A stretch of DNA of 9,288 bases from positions 1 to 9,288 of the forward strand of contig JACCVB010000087.1 of NCBI GenBank assembly GCA_013698385.1. The letters are read 5' to 3'. Of this stretch, positions 6,111 through 9,288 are shown piece by piece. Made by a program: the position numbers and the translations under genes. The stretch is from Chloroflexota bacterium. Its GTDB lineage: Bacteria; Chloroflexota; Limnocylindria; Limnocylindrales; CSP1-4. A model generated the notes under the pieces. It searched no databases. It was not told the DNA's origin and saw only the letters and a program-made list of their open reading frames with translations. Each line of letters opens with the position of its first letter. The first letter of the stretch is position 1.

Positions 6111-6815
6111 GTGCAGCTACTGAAGGACCGAGCCGGGTCCCTGATGATCGCGGTCGCCACCGCACTCGCGATCCTGGCCGTCGCGATGACCCTGTTCTTG
6201 AACTCGGCGTGGGTCGGCTTCGAGCAGGGTCGGACGGAGGCCGCCGCCTGGACCGGCTTCACTCCCGCTGATCTCCGAACGGCGACGGACTCCATCCTCG
6301 CCGACCTCATCGGCCCGCCGGACTTCGACGTCGTGGTGGCCGGTCGAGCCGTTCTCAGCGAGCGAGAGCGGTCGCACATGCGTGACGTTCGTGGCGTCTT
6401 CGTCGGCTTCTTCGGCGTGACCCTGGTCGTCATCCTTGTGGCGGCCGCCTTCGCTCGCCGCCGGCCGAGCGGTCGCGCGCTCTGGGCACCGGTGCGCACC
6501 GGTGCCGTCGGGCTGATCGTGGGCCTCGTTGTCGTCGGCGTGATCTCGTTCGTCGCCTTCGACACGCTGTTCGAGGTCTTCCACCGAGTCTTCTTCGCGG
6601 GTGGCTCGTACACGTTCGATCCGGCCACGGAGCGACTCGTGCAGCTCTTCCCGTTCGCGTTCTGGCAGGAGACGGCCATCGCCCTTGGGGCGGTGAGCAT
6701 GGTCATCGCCGCGGTCCTCGCCGTCGTGGCGGGACGGCGAGCCAGCGCCGGCGTCGACCGCCACCGTTCGATCCCCTCCGAGATTGCCGCCCGGATCCCT
6801 CGGACGGTCGAATGA
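6111..6815 (+). CDS. DUF1461 / TIGR01906 integral membrane protein
   Basis: A 234-residue product starting with GTG at 6111; no earlier start is plausible because of the intergenic sequence. There are four membrane helices at about 10-30, 94-115, 132-155 and 186-208. The large outer loop (31-90) after helix 1 ends in SERERSHMRDVR. The family signature is clear: FDTLFEVFHRVFF (150-162), then GGSYTFD (164-170) and LFPFAFWQE (179-187), matching the FD-LF--FH-IFF, W-FD and LFP--FW blocks of TIGR01906. Members in lactic acid bacteria and actinobacteria are conserved membrane proteins of unknown function. The stop overlaps the start of the M50 protease gene (ATGA), so production is coupled. A perfect 22-bp palindrome lies within the gene at 6485-6506. 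Confidence 0.88.
   Translation: MQLLKDRAGSLMIAVATALAILAVAMTLFLNSAWVGFEQGRTEAAAWTGFTPADLRTATDSILADLIGPPDFDVVVAGRAVLSERERSHMRDVRGVFVGFFGVTLVVILVAAAFARRRPSGRALWAPVRTGAVGLIVGLVVVGVISFVAFDTLFEVFHRVFFAGGSYTFDPATERLVQLFPFAFWQETAIALGAVSMVIAAVLAVVAGRRASAGVDRHRSIPSEIAARIPRTVE
6485..6506. repeat. perfect 22-bp palindrome inside the DUF1461 gene
   Basis: Arms of GGCACCGGTGC and its exact complement meet with no spacer, coding for roughly residues 125-132 between two membrane helices. It is also two head-to-tail copies of GCACCGGT two bases apart. It could be a protein-binding site, a cruciform or mRNA hairpin, or chance in GC-rich DNA. Confidence 0.6.
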
Positions 6816-7945
6816 ACGCCATCCCGATCGCTCGGATCCTTGGCTTCGAGATCCGGGTGCATGTCTCCTGGGCGATCATCCTGGCCATCGTCGCCGTCAC
6901 GGTCTCGTCCGAGGTGGGTCGGACGGCCCCGGCCACGACCGAGTTGGTCCGTTGGCTGATCGGCGCGGGCATCGCGGCCTCATTCCTGCTTTCCGCCCTG
7001 GCCCACGAATTGGGCCATGCGATCGCGGCGCGGCGAGCCGGTCTGCCCGGCGGGCCGGTCGTGCTCTATTTCTTCGGCGGTGCCGCGACGCCGTCACTCG
7101 TCGCGACGCGGGCCCGTGATGAGGTCGTCGTCGCGCTTGCCGGTCCCGCGGTGAGCCTGGCCGTCGGTGGCGTCCTGCTGCTCGTGACGGGCGTCGGTGA
7201 ACTCGTCGGATCGGGTCCCGTGCAGGTGCTTGGGCGGCTCGCGCTCATCGTCAGTGGCCTGAACCTGCTTCTTGGCCTCGTCAACCTGCTACCGGCCTAT
7301 CCGCTGGATGGCGGCCGGGCAGTCCGCGGCCTGGTCTGGTCACGCACGGGCGACGCCACCCGGGGCGTGCATCTGGCGGCGCGGATCGGTCGTCTGCTCG
7401 GGCTTGCCTTCGCCACCATCGGGCTGGTCGGGATCCTGGTCGTCGACTCGTTCGATGGCCTGCTGCTCGTTCTCGCCGGCTGGTTCCTCGTCGGCAGCGC
7501 CCGGAGCGTGGAGCGGATCGCCGCGGTCGACGTGCTACTTGAAGGCATCCTCGTCGCCGACGTGATGGACCACGACGTCCCGGGGGTTCCGCCTGGCCTG
7601 ACGGTCGATACCTTCGCCGGGCAGCTCCTCGACGGCACCACGCCGGCGTCCGTCCCCGTGCTGGCCGGGAACGCCCTCCTGGGGCTTGTTGGCGCGCGCC
7701 AGGTCCGGCGTCTGCGGCGGGCGCGCTGGGCGGGGACACGCGCGGAGGACCTGATGATCAGCGGCGACGCCCTGCCGCGCGTTGCTCCCTCGACCACGTT
7801 GCGCGCCGTCCTCGAACAGCTGCATCGGTCCGGCCTGGATGGGCTGCCGGTCCTCGACGACGGCAGATTCACGGGGATCGTGACCCAGCGCGCGGTGGCC
7901 AAGGTGCTTCGGGACCGGGCTCAGACGCGCGGCGCCATCCCATGA
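6812..7945 (+). CDS. M50 site-2-type membrane metalloprotease with CBS domains
   Basis: A 377-residue product. The start MNAIPIARILGFEIRVHVSW is the usual opening of the CBS-containing M50 subfamily and overlaps the previous stop (ATGA). The zinc site is complete: HELGH at 65-69 in the second membrane helix, and NLLPAYPLDGGRAVRGL (158-174) with D166 as third ligand. About six hydrophobic segments span residues 17-31, 46-64, 103-127, 138-160, 189-207 and 209-228. Residues 246-370 form a CBS pair, the second copy clearer (LEQLHRSGLDGLPVLDDGRF then TGIVTQRAVAKVL). Such enzymes cut membrane-embedded segments of regulators such as anti-sigma factors, and CBS pairs often bind adenine nucleotides to gate activity. 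The substrate is unknown. No anti-sigma gene is nearby; the four-helix DUF1461 protein encoded just upstream may be a partner, which is an inference. Confidence 0.92.
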   Translation: MNAIPIARILGFEIRVHVSWAIILAIVAVTVSSEVGRTAPATTELVRWLIGAGIAASFLLSALAHELGHAIAARRAGLPGGPVVLYFFGGAATPSLVATRARDEVVVALAGPAVSLAVGGVLLLVTGVGELVGSGPVQVLGRLALIVSGLNLLLGLVNLLPAYPLDGGRAVRGLVWSRTGDATRGVHLAARIGRLLGLAFATIGLVGILVVDSFDGLLLVLAGWFLVGSARSVERIAAVDVLLEGILVADVMDHDVPGVPPGLTVDTFAGQLLDGTTPASVPVLAGNALLGLVGARQVRRLRRARWAGTRAEDLMISGDALPRVAPSTTLRAVLEQLHRSGLDGLPVLDDGRFTGIVTQRAVAKVLRDRAQTRGAIP

Positions 7946-9288
7946 CCATCGACCGCCTCTTCAGCGTGGAAGAGGCCCGCGAACGAGTGTTCGCAGCGAT
8001 CTCGGGTCCGGTCGCGACCGAGGACGTTTCGCTCAAGGGGGGAGCCTTGTGGCGGGTCGTCTCGGAGCCGGTGGTCAGCGCCATCGCGTTGCCGCCCTGG
8101 GACAACTCGGCGATGGATGGATACGCGATCCGCTCGCACGATGTAGAGGAAGCCGGCGAGTCGTCGCCGGTCCGCCTCGAGGTCATCGGCGAGGTCCGCG
8201 CGGGGCATGTCCCTGACGTTACGGTGCCGGCCGGCAGGGCAGTCCGCATCGCCACGGGGGCGGCCATCCCGCCCGGAGCCGATGCGGTCGTGCCGGTGGA
8301 AGCTACGACGCCGGTATCCGCGGACGGTGCCCGTGGCTCCAGGGGACGCGACGCGACGGGGCCCTTGCCCGCGGCCTGTCTCGTGCATGTGGTCGTGCCG
8401 GTGGGTGGCTCCGTGCGCCTTGCGGGGAGCGACCTCGCGGCGGGCACCACCGTGCTGCGCGCGGGGACGGTCCTGACGCCGACTGCCCTCGCCCTGGCCG
8501 CCGGCAGTGGCATCGCCCGAGTGTCCGTCCATCGCCGACCGCGGGTCGGGATCCTGGCGACCGGCGACGAGATCCGGGTCGCGGGGCAGCCACTCGGTGG
8601 CGCCGGCATCCCCGATGCGAACGGGCCAGGTCTGGCCGCCCTGGTCCAGGCCAGCGGGGTCGAGGCGTACGACCTGGGCATCGCGGCGGATCGACTGGAC
8701 GACGTGCGCGATCGGCTGCGTGCGGGCCTGATCGACGGACTCGACGCGATCATCGTGTCCGGTGGCGTGTCCGTCGGCCCGTACGACGTCGTGCGCTCCG
8801 CCTTCAAGGCGTTCGGCTCCATCGACCTTTGGCGGGTGGCCGTCCAGCCCGGCAAGCCGTTTGCCTTCGGGACCGCGCGGGCGCCCGACCATGACGGCTC
8901 GGGGGGTCGCGCGCCGACGCTGCTGTTCGGCCTGCCCGGGAACCCCGTCTCGACCTTCGTCACGTTCGAGCTGTTCGTGCGGCCTGCCCTGCGCCGCCTG
9001 GCTGGCCACCGGGACGACGACCTGCTGCGGCCGGTGGACCGGGCGGTACTGGACGAACCGATCGCCAAGAGCCACGGCCGCCGGGCGTTCATCCGGGTCG
9101 TGGCCGATCGCGACGAGGCTGGCACTCCCCGTCGTGACGCGCAGGGACGGGTCCACGTGCGACAGGCCGGCGGCTCGGGCGGGCAGGGGAGCCACGTGCT
9201 CTCTGCCCTGGCCCTGGCCGACGCGTTGGCCGTCGTCCCGGAGGCGGCCGACACGCTTCCGGCGGGCGCCGCGGTCGACCTGTGGTGG
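7942..9288 (+). CDS. moeA: molybdopterin molybdenumtransferase MoeA, 3' end beyond the window
   Basis: 449 codons are open to the window edge, ending VDLWW, so only the last few residues are missing. ATG 7942 overlaps the protease stop (ATGA). MoeA inserts molybdate into adenylylated molybdopterin, the last step of molybdenum cofactor synthesis. Visible motifs are LPPWDNSAMDGYAIR with D59 at the same number as in E. coli, ATGAAIPPGADAVVPVE, GGSVRLAGSDLAAG (D164, equivalent of E. coli D142), ILATGDEI (204-211), SGGVSVGPYD (D282), QPGKPFAFG (302-310), GLPGNPVSTF and GQGSHVLSALALADAL. Two insertions are unusual: a Gly/Arg-rich stretch at about 127-149 and a Gly/Asp-rich one at about 313-325. The key residues are intact, so it should be active. 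No other molybdenum genes are in view. Confidence 0.95.
   Translation, partial: MTIDRLFSVEEARERVFAAISGPVATEDVSLKGGALWRVVSEPVVSAIALPPWDNSAMDGYAIRSHDVEEAGESSPVRLEVIGEVRAGHVPDVTVPAGRAVRIATGAAIPPGADAVVPVEATTPVSADGARGSRGRDATGPLPAACLVHVVVPVGGSVRLAGSDLAAGTTVLRAGTVLTPTALALAAGSGIARVSVHRRPRVGILATGDEIRVAGQPLGGAGIPDANGPGLAALVQASGVEAYDLGIAADRLDDVRDRLRAGLIDGLDAIIVSGGVSVGPYDVVRSAFKAFGSIDLWRVAVQPGKPFAFGTARAPDHDGSGGRAPTLLFGLPGNPVSTFVTFELFVRPALRRLAGHRDDDLLRPVDRAVLDEPIAKSHGRRAFIRVVADRDEAGTPRRDAQGRVHVRQAGGSGGQGSHVLSALALADALAVVPEAADTLPAGAAVDLWW

Noticed and set aside
7869..9254. Two long minus-strand open frames (461 and 424 codons)
   Set aside because: Both are antisense to moeA, whose motifs are complete; no family resemblance in either.
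1..9288. CRISPR array, tRNA, rRNA, insertion sequence or phage genes
   Set aside because: No regularly spaced repeats, tRNA-like cloverleaf, transposase motif or terminal inverted repeats were noticed on reading either strand.

Overview
The DNA is very G+C-rich (roughly two thirds by eye), with strong G/C preference at third codon positions. Genes are tightly packed, with ATGA stop/start overlaps and few good Shine-Dalgarno sites. The gene set (RDD membrane protein, DUF1461 protein, DUF4332 protein, M50 protease with CBS domains, cupin-cyclase fusion) fits an uncultivated soil or freshwater Chloroflexota (Limnocylindria/Ellin6529-like) or a high-GC actinobacterium. I cannot decide between these from the sequence alone. 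I see no rRNA, tRNA, CRISPR array, insertion sequence or phage gene.

Left end (1-570, minus strand): the remains of a cupin plus class III adenylate/guanylate cyclase fusion. It is broken by an in-frame TGA (295-297) and by one surplus base near 153, and it runs off the left edge. Positions 571-929 hold no convincing gene, only a 15-bp odd palindrome. Positions 930-1690 carry two small plus-strand genes joined by an ATGA overlap: an unrecognised protein and a short protein that looks like sigma-70 region 2 without region 4.

Middle (1788-5255, plus strand): an RDD-family membrane protein, then a group II PLP-dependent (aromatic-L-amino-acid type) decarboxylase, then an acyl-CoA-dehydrogenase-fold flavoprotein whose start lies inside the end of the decarboxylase. 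The last two are probably translationally coupled and may work on the same compound. Just downstream is the C-terminal third of an MFS transporter that has lost its front end. The trio could be what remains of a small amine-forming, oxidising and exporting cassette; that is an inference.

Right end (5678-9288, plus strand): a DUF4332 protein and a DUF1461 membrane protein, each with a -10-like hexamer six bases before its start codon, suggesting leaderless mRNAs. The DUF1461 gene, an M50 site-2-type protease with a CBS pair, and a nearly complete moeA are chained by ATGA overlaps. This makes one operon linking two membrane proteins to the last step of molybdenum cofactor synthesis. A perfect 22-bp palindrome lies inside the DUF1461 gene.

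The most interesting leads are the decarboxylase/flavoprotein pair, whose flavoprotein appears to lack the usual C-terminal catalytic Glu, the doubly broken cupin-cyclase gene, and the sigma-2-only protein.
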